Assembly (NCBI GenBank): GCA_019155185.1
Contig: CM032801.1
Span: 1,818,079-1,882,078, forward strand
DNA: 64,000 nucleotides
Source of the DNA: Beaufortia kweichowensis
Taxonomy: Eukaryota; Chordata; Actinopteri; Cypriniformes; Gastromyzontidae
Reading direction: 5' to 3'
Shown here: one piece after another, positions 24,301 to 36,515 of the stretch
Layout: every line of letters begins with the position of its first letter
Position numbering within the stretch: position 1 is the first letter of the stretch
Program-made: the position numbers and the translations under genes
The notes under the pieces: generated by a model
Told to the model about the DNA's origin: nothing
The model's database searches: none
Seen by the model: only the letters and a program-made list of their open reading frames with translations

Positions 24301-25664
24301 GTGTTAATAGGTTATGTCTAATAATCTCCAACTATCTCCAATAATGTCCAACTATCAAAGCTATAGGTCAAAAATTATAAAACTTTAATTCATCTAATTG
24401 GTTTATTTATTGTTTTATTTCTTAACATTATTATCACTTATGTTTCTGTCCATTGACTTACAGACAAACTGCTGCCTAGAGTATATTATTTCTCACCCAA
24501 TGAGAGTGTCCGTCTGATAGAACACTGTGTTTAGAGCCTTTTTGAATGGCACCTCCAGCACTGATTACTGTCTCATAAGATCAACATCTAATTAAACTTC
24601 TCTCACTTCCTGTGACATTGAGGGAGATCAATAGAGCAGTTACAGACTGACTCCCTAGGTCTAAAACAGGCGCCTGAGCCATTTCCTATTTTCGTCCTCG
24701 GGATCAGACGCGCCCATCACAGAGGTGAAGCAGTGAGAGAGAGAAGACAAAACCAACCTCCAGAAGAGGGACACAGACCAGTCGAGATGCTTGTCAAAGA
24801 TGTTGAGACAATACATATTGAACTGATCGAACTTAAGTGATGATCATTTTAAGGGACCCAGAAATGACGAATGACCAAAAGTATGCATGACTAATAAACA
24901 AGTAAATATAATGTAATGTTTTGGTCATGATACTATATAATTTTAATAAATAATAACAAAGCATTTAATTTAATCCCTGACAATTGACAAAAAATAGGTG
25001 CATCCATCAACAACCTGACAGTTTCAGACATGTTGTCATGTCGCTGCATGCCGCACGTATTTGATGCAGACACAATGCAAGTAATCACAGTTGAGGTAAC
25101 ATACAATATGGACCCCAATAAAAATGTTTTTGTCCAGATTAATGGCCATGCCACATTTTTACAATTGTGTAGGGACTTGACCGTGCAATAGTTTACTTGC
25201 CAGGCCATACCATGTCACCTCTATTGAGAATGATATTTCACCTGAGGCAACCTTAATGCAAAAATCAATATAGGCTATTCTCTCTGAATAAATGGCCAGT
25301 GTCTCTAAACTCTGTCATACCTTGGGACCATTTATTGGACCCATCTATTGTATAAAGAGCAGCGCTAAGCACACTCAACAGTAACATGGTTATTGCACGC
25401 TGCAGAGAACGTGCGAACAAACAGTTTTTGTTTAACGCGTATCCTTTATACAGAAATGAAATTAGATTTGATGAAGTCAAAACTCCAATGCTCGTGTTTA
25501 AGAAGGAAATGTTTCTGAAAGACATCTGGCTATAGGTTTTGGTCCCTTATTTGATCGGTTGAAGTGACTGACGTGTTTGAAGAACTACTCAATGAGATGT
25601 AAAGTTTTATCATGTCGTTGATTTGAAATACACTTTACTACCTTGATCTCATTGGACAACTACC

Positions 25665-25860
25665 TGACCTCATAACTATTTTATGAGGTGACAATTTCAT
25701 ATCAATTTGTACAATGTAAATCATACAAAAGCTCCACCGCTAAACCTAATATTACTGGGGCAAACGCAGAATGAAATTTGTAATAAAATGTAGAAATGAG
25801 AATTTACATAAAATAGCCACTTTGTAAAATAGTTATAAATCGCCATGCGATTATGTTGAA
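25665..25860. repeat. Degenerate interspersed repeat
   Basis: Carries ctccaccgctaaacctaa and tactggggcaaacg pieces with a following cgccatgcgattatgttg, which recur in weaker form at 28,930-29,045 and partly at 27,650-27,730. I recall this as a widespread cyprinid repeat, but the class is not clear. Confidence 0.4.
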
Positions 25861-28800
25861 TTAACAAGAAGAAATTAATCCACAATAGAGAAATGATGTT
25901 TCAACTTCATATCCAGCATTTCTATCCATCCAAAATCAACGAGTACAGGGTATTTCACACACAGAACACAACATGTGGGCATTAATCAGCAGGAACAACC
26001 ACAAATACAGCCACTCAACAACATCCAGCGATTATATGTGTATGTGTAAATGAGCCATTAAAGAGTACAAACAATGTTGAACCAATCTACGAAATGAAAG
26101 CACCCATGAAAGCAATCGACAATGAACACTTAACCTAATTTAATGCAAGCACCTAACATCTTTTTTTGCTGCATTGCTAATGTTGGACTCAGCTAAATTC
26201 TTGTCAGTTTAACGCACAGGTTTCTTACACGCCATGTACCTGCTGGTCTGGCAACACGTTCTTCAATATAGTTAAAAAATTTTGTTTTTTAGGTGACAGC
26301 TATGCTTTACTTAGTATATCCAATCCTTTCCAATCCAATATTTCACAATAAACTGAGAACACAAAGATGCAAGATCACATAAGAACGCATATTGAGAAAC
26401 GGCACAACCAATGCAGAGCTTGGGGCGGGATCTAATTCTCCAACCAATGAAAAACAAGGGGGTGTGTTCAGAAAACAGAACCCAACAGAACAATGCTGTG
26501 ATTTCCATAGGCTGTTGTTGGAGAAAATGAGAAGTCCTTTTGTAACACGGCTTAAACAAATAGCCTGATTAGTGTTTTGCTTTATTGAGTCTCCATTAAA
26601 GCAGGACAGGGATGCCAATTTTCTGTTCATTACTGCAGCCACTGTTCTGATGTATGCTAGCTGGTGTTGACACACAACTATACACGTTCCCGCCGCCGCT
26701 GCATGCTGATGCTAGCCATGCATTCCCGTCGCATCTGCTATGACAGATTTAAAGGTGAGCGCAAGCCATTAAATGAAGATGCATGGCATTTGATTGGGCG
26801 ACAAGTCAATTTCCCACATGAACGGCGACACGAGAAGCTGCACGTTATCTTTGGTAACCTCAGTATGTGTTAAGACCAATGCATCATCCGTCTAAAGCAA
26901 GAAGCAATCTCAGACCCAATGTGATTGAAACGGCTGTTAGATGTGGGTGTTTCCACAGCACTCGACAGAAACCACACTCCCATATTATTTATACATGCTA
27001 TCTTGTGGAAATGATTGTTTGTGATATGTGATCTATTTAAGATGTCTATATTACAATAGAGCTAGATTACATGAGTAAAATGTGATCACATTGAGTGATT
27101 TTACGTCACAATCGTGTTTCTTTGTATCCTTTGTATTTGGAAGTTAATGGACCCAGACCATAATATAAGATTATTTGGCTTCTTATTACATCTGACACAA
27201 AAAAAACGTTGGTATCAATGCTTCATGTTGCGATTTTTCTACAACATATCTACAGCGTACACAAGTGGCATTAAGATAAATCAAAAATAAACTGTTGTCC
27301 TTATTATCAATTGTTTAAAAGCATGTCACAGCACTGTAATATAAAGGATTTAGTCACATTTCACAACCCTAACTTTTGCAAAGTATTGCAAAAATTAAGT
27401 CCACTTTCCAGATGTAAACAAAGATGTAAGTAACAAAACTCATTTAGCTTAGCAGCTTTAAAGAACCAGAAGGGAAACGTATGCTAAGTATGCTGACCGG
27501 TCATGCTTTCAATGCAGTTCTACACCAAAAGTGTTTTCAACCTGATTTCAAGATAAATGTGAACTAATTCAGCAGGTGCAGATTTCAATATGAATTCATA
27601 TGATGCGAATCATAACAAAACATAGGATTGTTAAAAAAGCAAGCATGAAGCTCCATCTCAACCCCACCACTAAACACAGCCATCAGATGTGTACATTCAT
27701 ACAAATTAGCCACCCATTCGCTAAAACAGTTTTTGTTTGAGATTGGCTTGTCTAAGGAAGGTCTAATTTTAGGTTAGACTTTAACCAAAAGGTCTTAAAT
27801 GGAAATTTAATATCATTCATAGCAACTGCTTTACAATTCTCTTTTGCTTTATAGAGGTGAGAAAATACACTAAGCGTCGGCACAGTGTAATACGATCAAT
27901 GTGTTTTGGCAATAATGTAATGTTATGTTAAGCTTTCCTTTGCTCACCATTAAATGCTACACAGGGAGTACATCTTTACACCAAACAAGCACTATTATCA
28001 AGACAGCAGAACATCTTGCTGTTTGCTTATTAGGTTTGATCAATACTGGGTAAAACAATGGAAAAGAAAAACCTTGGGCGTGTGTGTGTTGTTCATGACA
28101 CTCGCAATGTAAATGCAGCTATAGATGTGTTATCAGAATATATGATAGCAGAACATATTTTAACATGCTTTATTTTTCAGCATAATGACAATGTTTTGCC
28201 CTTATGATTGGCTAGTGCAAAACATGAGTCTGCTTGTGATGTACACGTATAAACTGTGGCATTACTCATAATGATGGTGTTTTGAGGCAAGAGGAAAAAG
28301 CACCATATACAAAGTTCTTTAACCATAATATAAAGCATTTTTACACCCGATCATCAGGCTTCACTGTGATTACGCCATCATAATGTTTACATCTAGTGCT
28401 AGTTTTGCTCCCGTCTCTTCATTTGTACATGCAAATATGACAGTAATCACAGATGTAGAATGTTTAGCAGGAAATGTAATTAGCTTGTCCGTAGTGTTTG
28501 GCCCAATATTTTCAAAGTGATGGCACAAAGTCAAGCGGCCCCCAAGGAGAGCAGTTTCTAAATGGTTTGGAGAGAGTGTTTGATTAATCCGTTACGATAA
28601 AGCACGTTCAATGCCAACATTAAGCAAAGAAATTAATTTCACCATTCACACAATGAATGCAACCTTACACATTATTGCAATGTTTCATTTTATCAGGCCA
28701 AACTCTGCAAATTAATTTACACACAGCTGCTCTGTGTAAAATGTTTTTTTGTCATATACTGTATATGAAACGGACAGTTTCATGTAAAAATTCTGAGTGG

Positions 28801-29779
28801 TTGAGGCATGTTAAAAGAAATTTTTTTTTTCACAAGAAAATAACAATTTTGCGAGGTGAATTAGTACAATGTGTAGTGTAAAAAACCATGTACAATTAGA
28901 AAAAAAATCTATCAACAATCACCAACAGTCACTGGGGCATAAGCGGATTATGCAAAAAAAGTACAAATAAGATTCATAATACAGATTCATAATAACAAAT
29001 AACATAAAATAGTGATGAATTGTCATGAGATTATATTGGAATAATGTCGCTCTGCCATTAGATTTTTTTATATTATTATTAAAAATATGAATTGATGTTT
29101 TTATATTTTGAAGTCAGATTTACTGTTCTTGTCGCATCAACTTCACTTATAAATTTAACAACAGACTTTATTTTCATCCCTCACTTTTCGTGATACATCC
29201 AGCATCTTTCGAAGCACAATCAAAAAGCTCAATTTACAAAATGTTACAAAACCTATGAGACATGTTTAGTCAAAATCCATCCTTTGTATGGTGGTTAACA
29301 AAGAAATAAAGACCAGTTTCCACAGGTACCACATGGTCGCGATGACTCATGCGCTTCCATGCACCAGCGGAGATGAAGAGAATTAGCTTGGACTTTTTAT
29401 TGCTGCACAGGTGAACTGTCCCCTTACAATTAAGTGACTCACTCTTCAGCCTGGGAAGTTTTTTGACTTAAACTACAGACTGAAGTACTTAAGTCCACGT
29501 TATGTGCTTTTTACAGACAAATAAAAGCTCTTGAGATGATGTGGAGGCGTTAGATCGGAAGTGTGACCGTGCCGTCACCGACAATTTTGGCATTGGTTTG
29601 ACGTCATTTCATCATTCCATAAGGAGTTACTGAAGAAGTGCGCTTTGTTTGGCTAGAATACAAGCACACTGCATAAAGTGTCATTTTTCATTTTAAATCG
29701 AATTTTGTGTAAACATATCTTAAAGAATGCATCAGAAAGAGGATGTTAAAAAACAAATAACATATGCTTAATTCATAAC

Positions 29780-30204
29780 TGTTACAGGGTCGATGCCTTC
29801 AGCATCGGATTCCATTCATCACGTCACCCTATCTGCTTCCCCAGAATTCTAAGGACTTCATTAGCCACGTTCCTTTGCACCCCGCACACCTGTTGTCCAT
29901 CCCGCACTCATCACCCCTCTGATCTGCACCGTCTGTTTTCTTATTATTGTGGACTTATTGTCAGCATTATTTAAACCCTGTCTTTTGTTCTGTTATTTGT
30001 CTGGTGTTGTTGTTTTGTGCACGCGTGGTAACCCTGTAAAGATATTTGTGCAAGTCTCTGTAAGTCAGCTGTACATTTCCTGCCTGCTTGTATTTTTCTC
30101 CTCTGAAGTGAGGTCTGTACTATTTGTATATCTCCACTGATGAAGTTCAGTAAAAGACTTGAATTGGATATTCTCGCGTTTTGTCTCATCTGACCACGCT
30201 AACA
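29780..30204 (+). repeat. 5' LTR
   Basis: 425 bp, from tgttacagggtcgatgcc to ccacgctaaca, with the canonical TG...CA ends. It differs from the 3' LTR by seven substitutions and two 3-bp length changes by my count, which indicates a fairly recent insertion. Confidence 0.95.
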
Positions 30205-30316
30205 GTACACCAGACTGAAAAAAAGACTTTTTTCTCTCTGTGTTTTTTTTCCCCCGTCGTGTCGTGAAGAGTGTTGGATTGTTTTTTGGTTTTGTTTTTT
30301 TCTATCTTTTTCAGTC

Positions 30317-31030
30317 ATGGACCCCGCACCCCCCAGCCCCACGGATGCTGCCACTGAACTCCTTCACGCCATTACCCGTCATCTTAATGCCCTACCTGTT
30401 TGTTCTTCCCAGCCGGTAAGCACTGCGCCCTCAGGCAGTCCCATGGCCATGCCTAATCGTTTCTCCGGAGCAGCGGAGGAGTGTGGAGGATTCCTGCTTC
30501 AGTGCAGTCTGTATTTCAGTCGGCAACCCCATCTGCATCCGACAGAGGTGGATAAAGTGGATTTTGCTATTAGTCTCATGAACGGAGCTGCGCTGCGATG
30601 GGCTCAAGGTTACTGGGAGTCTGGATCCCGCGAGTCCCGAACCTGGGAGGATTTTGTTACTCGGGTAAAGAATGTATTTGATCACTCTGCCTCTTCTCTC
30701 TCTGTTGCAGACCAATTATGTCGACTTCGTCAAGGACGTTCTTCAGTCGCAGAGTATGCTCTCCATTTTCGCACTCTCGCCACAACCAGCGGATGGAATC
30801 AGTCCGCGCTGCTGGCGGCTTATCGTCAGGGTTTGTCACCTGAGGTAAAGATGCATATGGTGATTTATGATGACTCCATTGAGTTGGAAACATTTATCCA
30901 GAAGTCCATCCGAATAGCCCAGCGCCTCGTCGCCTGTCAGAGTAAAACTCCCACTGTTTGCACCGCTCCTCTGCTGGACCCCATGCCCGCTCCGCGTGCG
31001 CCTCAGCCGCCGCGCAGTACGACTCCCTGA
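30317..31030 (+). pseudogene. gag of the Ty3/gypsy element
   Basis: The open frame starts with the first ATG after the leader and runs 237 codons before a stop. It shows the capsid-like features of Ty3/gypsy gag: a FSG motif near residue 50, an ALRWAQ-type segment and a conserved DFVTRVKNVFD stretch. The zinc knuckle that should follow lies in another frame (CxxCxxxxHxxxxC, codons 31,134-31,175), so gag is split by a frame change near the stop. It would form the element's capsid; in this copy that function is probably lost or reduced. Confidence 0.8.
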
Positions 31031-31072
31031 ACATCATTCTCCGCACCACCTAGTCCTCCAGCACCCGAACCC

Positions 31073-33560
31073 ATGCAGGTGGACAACTTCCGCCTTCCCA
31101 AGGAAGAAAGACAGCGGCGTATCTCTCAAACTTTGTTTATACTGTGGCGAGTCTGGTCACTTCCTCTCCACCTGCCCAGTCCGTCAGCCGCTCGCCCAGG
31201 TGAGTGCGGTTCAGCCGCCCCAAGCAGGTACAAAACTTCCGTTAACGTCTCTAACCCTTGTTTCCCCACTGTCTCTCTTTCAGTGACAGCTTTAGTTGAT
31301 TCTGGAGCGGCTGGGAATTTAATCTCCCCAGAACTGTTGACACGACTTCAGTTACCTCGCCACCGCGTGGCGTGGCCGATTCCCGTGCAGGATATTCTGG
31401 GAAAACCCCTTGGGCAGGGACTGATTAGATATTTCTCTCCGCCAGTGCGACTTGACTGGAGACCGGTCATGTCAGAGGAACTCTCGTTCTGGGTGCTGGA
31501 GGGGAGCTCTGTGGATCTGGTGCTGGGACGCCCCTGGCTTCAGGTTCACCGTCCGGAAATGGATTGGGCGACAGGACGTGTTATTAGTTGGCCTTTGGAC
31601 AATGTTGTAAGATCATCGCAATCTGTTCCCATTGTGATGTCGCCAATTTCTGTTAATCTCTCCTCAGGAAGTCCGGAAGTTTCCAGAGCACAGAGTAACG
31701 ACACGCCCCTAAAGGGGTCGATTCCACCCGAGTATGGGGCGTTCCAGGATGTGTTTAGTAAGGAGAAAGCCACCCAACTTCCCCCGCATAGGCCATGGGA
31801 CTGCGCTATTGAGCTGCTGCCTGGAGCCCCTTTGCCCAAGGGGCGGATCTACTCTCTGTCCCTCCCGGAACAGGAGGCCATGGGTGCGTATATCAAAGAG
31901 GCTCTCCAACAAGGGTTTATCCATCCCTCTACCTCTCCTGCAGCTTCCAGTTTTTTCTTCGTGGGAAAGAAGGATGGAGGTCTTAGACCATGCATCGACT
32001 ACTGAGTTCTTAATCAAGCCACAGTCAAGTTTCCATATCCCTTGCCTCTTATTCCCCCTTCCATAGAGCACCTCCAGGCAAGTCCGTGTTCACGAAGCTG
32101 GACCTCAGAAGCCTACAATTTAATTCAGATCAGAGCAGGGAGACGAGTGGAAAACAGCCTTTCGTGGACGCCCAAGTGGACACTTCGAATACCTTGTGAT
32201 GCCCTTCGGGTTAGTAAACGCCCATTCTGTGTTTCAAAGTTTTATGAATGAGATATTCCGAGATGTGTTGGGTCTCTTTGTTATTGTTTATATAGATGAC
32301 ATCCTGGTGTATTCGAAGTCCCTTGCGGAGCATCGAGATCATGTTCGACTCGTTCTCCAGCGTCTTCGGAGTCATCACCTCTACCTTAAACTTGAAAAGT
32401 GTGAGTTTCATCTCCCTGAGGTCCAGTTCCTGGGTAATGGATTAGCTCCACGGGGGTGCTCATGGAAAAGGATAAGGTGGAGGCGGTGCGAACCTGGCCA
32501 CAGCCGTCCTCGATCCGAAGTTTGCAGCACTTCCTGGGATTCGCTAACTTCTACCGGCGATTCATCCGTAACTTTAGCACCATCTGCTCTCACCGCACTA
32601 CTCCGAGGAAAGCCCAAATCTCTAGGCTGGTCACAAGAAGCGTCGGAGGCTTTCCATCAGTTAAAGGAAGCTTTCTGCTCTGCCCCGATTCTCCGTCATC
32701 AATCCCCTGAGCTACCGTTTGTAGTGGAAGTCGACGCCACCACCACTGGTGTGGGGGCGGTGTTATCTCAGCTGCAGGGGAGTCCCGCTTGCCTTCACCC
32801 ATGTGCCTTCACCCATGTGCCTTCTTTTCCAAGAAGATGTCCCCGGTGGAGCAGAATTACGATATCGGCAACCGGGAACTTCTGGCTATCAAGTTGGCAT
32901 TAGAGGAATGGAGGCATTGGCTGGAGGGAGCTAAGTACCCTTTTGTTGTTTATACTGATCATAAAAATTGTCTGTATCTTCGCGATGCTTAAAGACTTAA
33001 CTCTCGTCAGGCCCACTGGGCGCTGTTCTTTTCACGTTTTAACTTCACAGTTACCTATCGCCCTGGCAGTAAGAATGGAAAGGCGGATGCCCTCTCCCGT
33101 ATTCATGCCTCTGACGTCAGCTCGGATCCCCCCGAGCCCATCCTCCCTCCAGCCATGGTAATCTCTCCCATCGAGTGGGAATTGGACAAACAGATTGAAG
33201 CCAGTCAGCGCACTCAGCCTGCTCCGCCGGGAGGTCCTAAAGGGAGATTGTATGTGCCTGAGGATCTGCGCATCTCTCTTATGGACTCCGTTCATTGTGT
33301 TTGGGGTGAGCAGGACATCCAGGTCAGCAGCGCACCCTCTCACTCTGTTTGTCCAATTCCCCAGAATCTGGTCCTGAAGGAACCCAACCAGCGGCTCCGG
33401 AGCCTCCTCCTCCACCTCCCATCGACGAGCAGGACTGCATCTATCGGGTCGATGGGCCGGTAAGCTGGAGTACCTTGTGTCCTGGGAAGGATACGGTCCT
33501 GAAGAGCACTGTTGGGTCCCTCGCTCAGATGTCCTGGATCCTACCCTACTTTCTGACTTT
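31073..33560 (+). pseudogene. Broken pol of the Ty3/gypsy element (protease, RT, RNase H, chromodomain remnant)
   Basis: The protease active-site motif DSGAAG is at 31,298-31,315. Reverse transcriptase begins in the same frame and meets a tga at 32,003-32,005. The palm motif YIDD (32,289-32,300) is in a different frame. RNase H pieces follow: a VDATTTGVGAVLSQ part, then, after a 14-bp tandem duplication at 32,791-32,818 that shifts the frame, a segment ending ...YTDHKNCLYL before a stop at 32,990-32,992. The integrase core is absent. Residual chromodomain-like sequence lies at about 33,430-33,560 in mixed frames. Not expected to give an active polyprotein. Confidence 0.85.
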
Positions 33561-33644
33561 CACAGTTCTCATCCTTCGCAACCAGGTCCCAGGCCATGAG
33601 GGCGGCCCCGTCGACGTTTTCTGCGGTCCGTGGAGGGAGGGTAC

Positions 33645-34063
33645 TGTTACGGGGTCGATGCCTTCAGCATCGGGTTCCATTCATCACGTCACCCGTTCTG
33701 CTTCCCCAGAATTCTAAGGACTTCATTACCCACGTTCCTTTGCACCCCGCACACCTGTTGTCCATCCCGCACTCATCACCCCTCTGATCTGCACCGTCTG
33801 TTTTCTTATTATTATGGACTTATTGTCAGCATTATTTAAACCCTGTCTTTTGTTCTGTTATTTGTCTGGTGTTGTTTTGTGCACGCGTGGTAACCCTGTA
33901 AAGATATTTGTGCAAGTCTCTGTAAGTCAGCTGTACATTTCCTGCCTGCTTGTATTTTTCTCCTCTGAAGTGAGGTCTGTACTATTTGTATATCTCCACT
34001 GAAGTTCAGTAAAAGACTTGAATTGGATATTCTCGTGTTTTGTCTCATCTGACCACGCTAACA
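33645..34063 (+). repeat. 3' LTR
   Basis: 419 bp, TG...CA, aligned end to end with 29,780-30,204. The small open frames within both LTRs are duplicates of each other and are not genes. Confidence 0.95.
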
Positions 34064-36054
34064 ATAACAATGGAAATGATGGTTATAGTTAATTGCATTG
34101 CATTATGGGATGCAATATTTCATGCAGCATGCTGTGCAAAGTATGCATATATGCAAAGTATTTATAACAGTTAAATAAGTATGTTAGTGCTAGATTAAAC
34201 ATGTCATATCTTACTTTATTTTCATCATATTTGGGACATTGACCAAAATAGAAAGTCATTTCAAAGTTGGAGCAAGTTCTTACGTTTTGATGAAATATTA
34301 CAAAGACTATTTATTTTCAGGAACGTTGAGTCCAATTTTATTTCCTGTTGACTTTAAGTGTCATCTAGTGGAGTTTACTACATACTAATCTATTTAAGAC
34401 AGCATCCAATGATCGTAAATAATATTGGGTCAATTCCAGAGACGAAGACAATGACAACAAATTTGTCTTTGATAAGAAACTTTATCCATGTATTTAGGTT
34501 TTGAAGGAAGCTTATATATGGGTGGCCTCAGGCCCAAATCCTGGAAATCCAATAAAGTGTAAAGTAAGATTAGGACTGGAAAACACTTGAAATCCTGCTC
34601 TGGACGTCAAGGGGCTTTCAATGACAAATAATATGGTTTATACAGCGCAGAAGCCAAACAAGTTTTACTGAGCCATGTCCTGGTATTACTCAATGATTAT
34701 CTCAGATTTAAAGCTCAGTTTCTTAGTTGTGTTGGTTTTTTCCACTCCTTTACCATTTGTTTATAATGAAAATAATGCAACGATACTTTATTTTCAGTTT
34801 GTGATGTAGATTGCTCCTATTAAAACATATGGAGCTCTCTATGTTTTGTAATTGTTATAGAGTTACATCACTGTTTTACACATTTTATATCATATCTGTG
34901 ATGTATGAAATGAATTTCATTTGTTATGTATAAAAAAAATATTTTGACCATTTTCACAAAGTCAGACTTGTACCAATTCATAAAGGCCTGAAACCGGATC
35001 AGGTATAAATTTCAGTCAACTTACACAAATCGCTGCATGCAAACTCTACATAATTGACAATTAGTGCAAAAATGCATTCTGGTTTCATAAATTAGGTTCA
35101 TTTTCCATTTATTCATTTTGAAGTTTGATTTCACCTGGTTTGCACCTGTACATCTCACATTGCTGTCTCATCTCCTGTTCTTAGAACACCTACAAGTGTG
35201 AAACACTGACACCGAAGCAGAAAATTTATACCTGACGTCAGACGTCTGCTTTCTAACGGTCATATAATTTTTGCCGGTACGCAATTACAGTCAAGTTTTA
35301 ATCACCATTTATCACAGACAGTTTCTTTAGCCTGAAGTACAAGAGGGTCTGTCGTTTGCATCCGTCTGCGTTATCAGTCAATTTCTACCGCTCAGCACAT
35401 TTATTTACATACAGCTAATAAAACTGTAGCCGAAGGGCACAGGAAACTCATCATCAGTGTCTTAACACATAGTTCTCCACACCAATCAATGAATTACCAC
35501 AGACAGGAAGGTGTCCCAAATCCCTTAGTTACGCACTTATCTGTTTGTGCCATTACCTAGAGCGCTAATAACCTCCTACAGCACGACAGGATTAAAAGCC
35601 TCGCTGAAGACATGCATACAAATATCTGCCGTTCAAAAGACATGTATGGGTTACAGTTACTAGCCCTGTTTTTCTCATCATTTCTAGCATTTACATCTTG
35701 ATCGAGCATCAGCTTTTTCTTTGAAGCATCTTTAAAGTGGAAAGGAGAACCATAAAATATCTTTCAAACAATGATATTTATACAATTAATGGATATTTAA
35801 ACAATTTATATCAAGATATTATGAAATTGGGCTATAAATTGAAGTCAATAAGCATGTCTGACAGCTGTCAGATAGCATTGCTAAGTAAACTTTGACCACT
35901 GACTGGAGAATTTTTCAGTAAAGCTGTGACAAGCTGTGAAATTTTTTATTAACATAGCTAAAAAAACTGTTAAAAACTGTAATACTGTAAATGTTATTAC
36001 AATGTAAAATAATGGCTTTTATATTAATATTAATATTTTTTATTTAATATTGTG

Positions 36055-36515
36055 ATTTATTATCAGTGCTGGAAACAGTTGTGCTGCTTAATATTATTTT
36101 GGAACCCGTGATACTTTCTGTTTTTTAAAAGTAATTAATACTTTTATTCATGAAGTATGTGTTAAATAAATAAAATGTGATAGCATAGATTTACATTGTT
36201 AGAAAAGTTTTATATTTTAAATAAATGCTGTTCTTTTTAACTTGTTATTCATCAAATAATCTTGCAAAAAGAATTAATTGACAATAGAATAAATCAACAT
36301 ATTAGAATGATTTCTGAAGGATTATGTGACACTTAAGACTGGAGTGACGGCTGATGAAAATTCAGCTTTGCGTTACAGGAATAAATTATATTTTGAAGTA
36401 TATTCATATAAAAACCATTATTTTCTATTGTAATAACATTTTGCAATATTACTTTTTCTGTATTTTTTATCAAATAAATGCAGCCTTGATGAGCGTAAGA
36501 GACGCACCGTCATGC
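36055..36515 (+). repeat. Old widespread cyprinid interspersed repeat
   Basis: Includes gtgctggaaacagttgtgct near the left and, at the right, atttctgaaggattatgtga, actggagtgacggctgatga and aaataaatgcagccttgatg. These blocks occur in this order in a very common repeat of cyprinid genomes, as I recall. The interior is decayed and the class is not certain. It explains the small open frame at 36,354-36,536. Confidence 0.6.

Larger units (their letters stand above)
20467..29779 (-). other. Giant csmd1 intron, first section
   Basis: I searched the minus strand for the first-CUB exons expected upstream of the Sushi1 exon and found none. The stretch holds a 21-bp tandem repeat (21,291-21,364) and degenerate interspersed repeats around 25,665-25,860, 27,580-27,740 and 28,930-29,045. 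A less AT-rich patch lies at 26,680-26,880. Other sections show nothing recognisable. Confidence 0.55.
29780..34063 (+). mobile_element. Ty3/gypsy LTR retrotransposon (chromovirus type), integrase-deleted
   Basis: A 4.28-kb insertion bounded by two LTRs and a 5-bp target duplication, ataac (29,775-29,779 and 34,064-34,068). Inside are remains of gag, a CCHC knuckle, aspartic protease, reverse transcriptase with YIDD, RNase H and a chromodomain-like C-terminal end. The gag-pol is broken by stops and frame changes. Only about 0.3 kb separates the RNase H tail from the chromodomain remnant, too little for an integrase zinc domain plus catalytic core. It could therefore move only with proteins supplied by a relative. 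A purine tract (gtggagggagggtac) just before the 3' LTR is the likely polypurine tract. A standard tRNA primer site after the 5' LTR is not obvious. Confidence 0.93.

Noticed and set aside
29949..30189. Open frames in both orientations in the 5' LTR
   Set aside because: They recur in the 3' LTR and are non-coding terminal repeat sequence.
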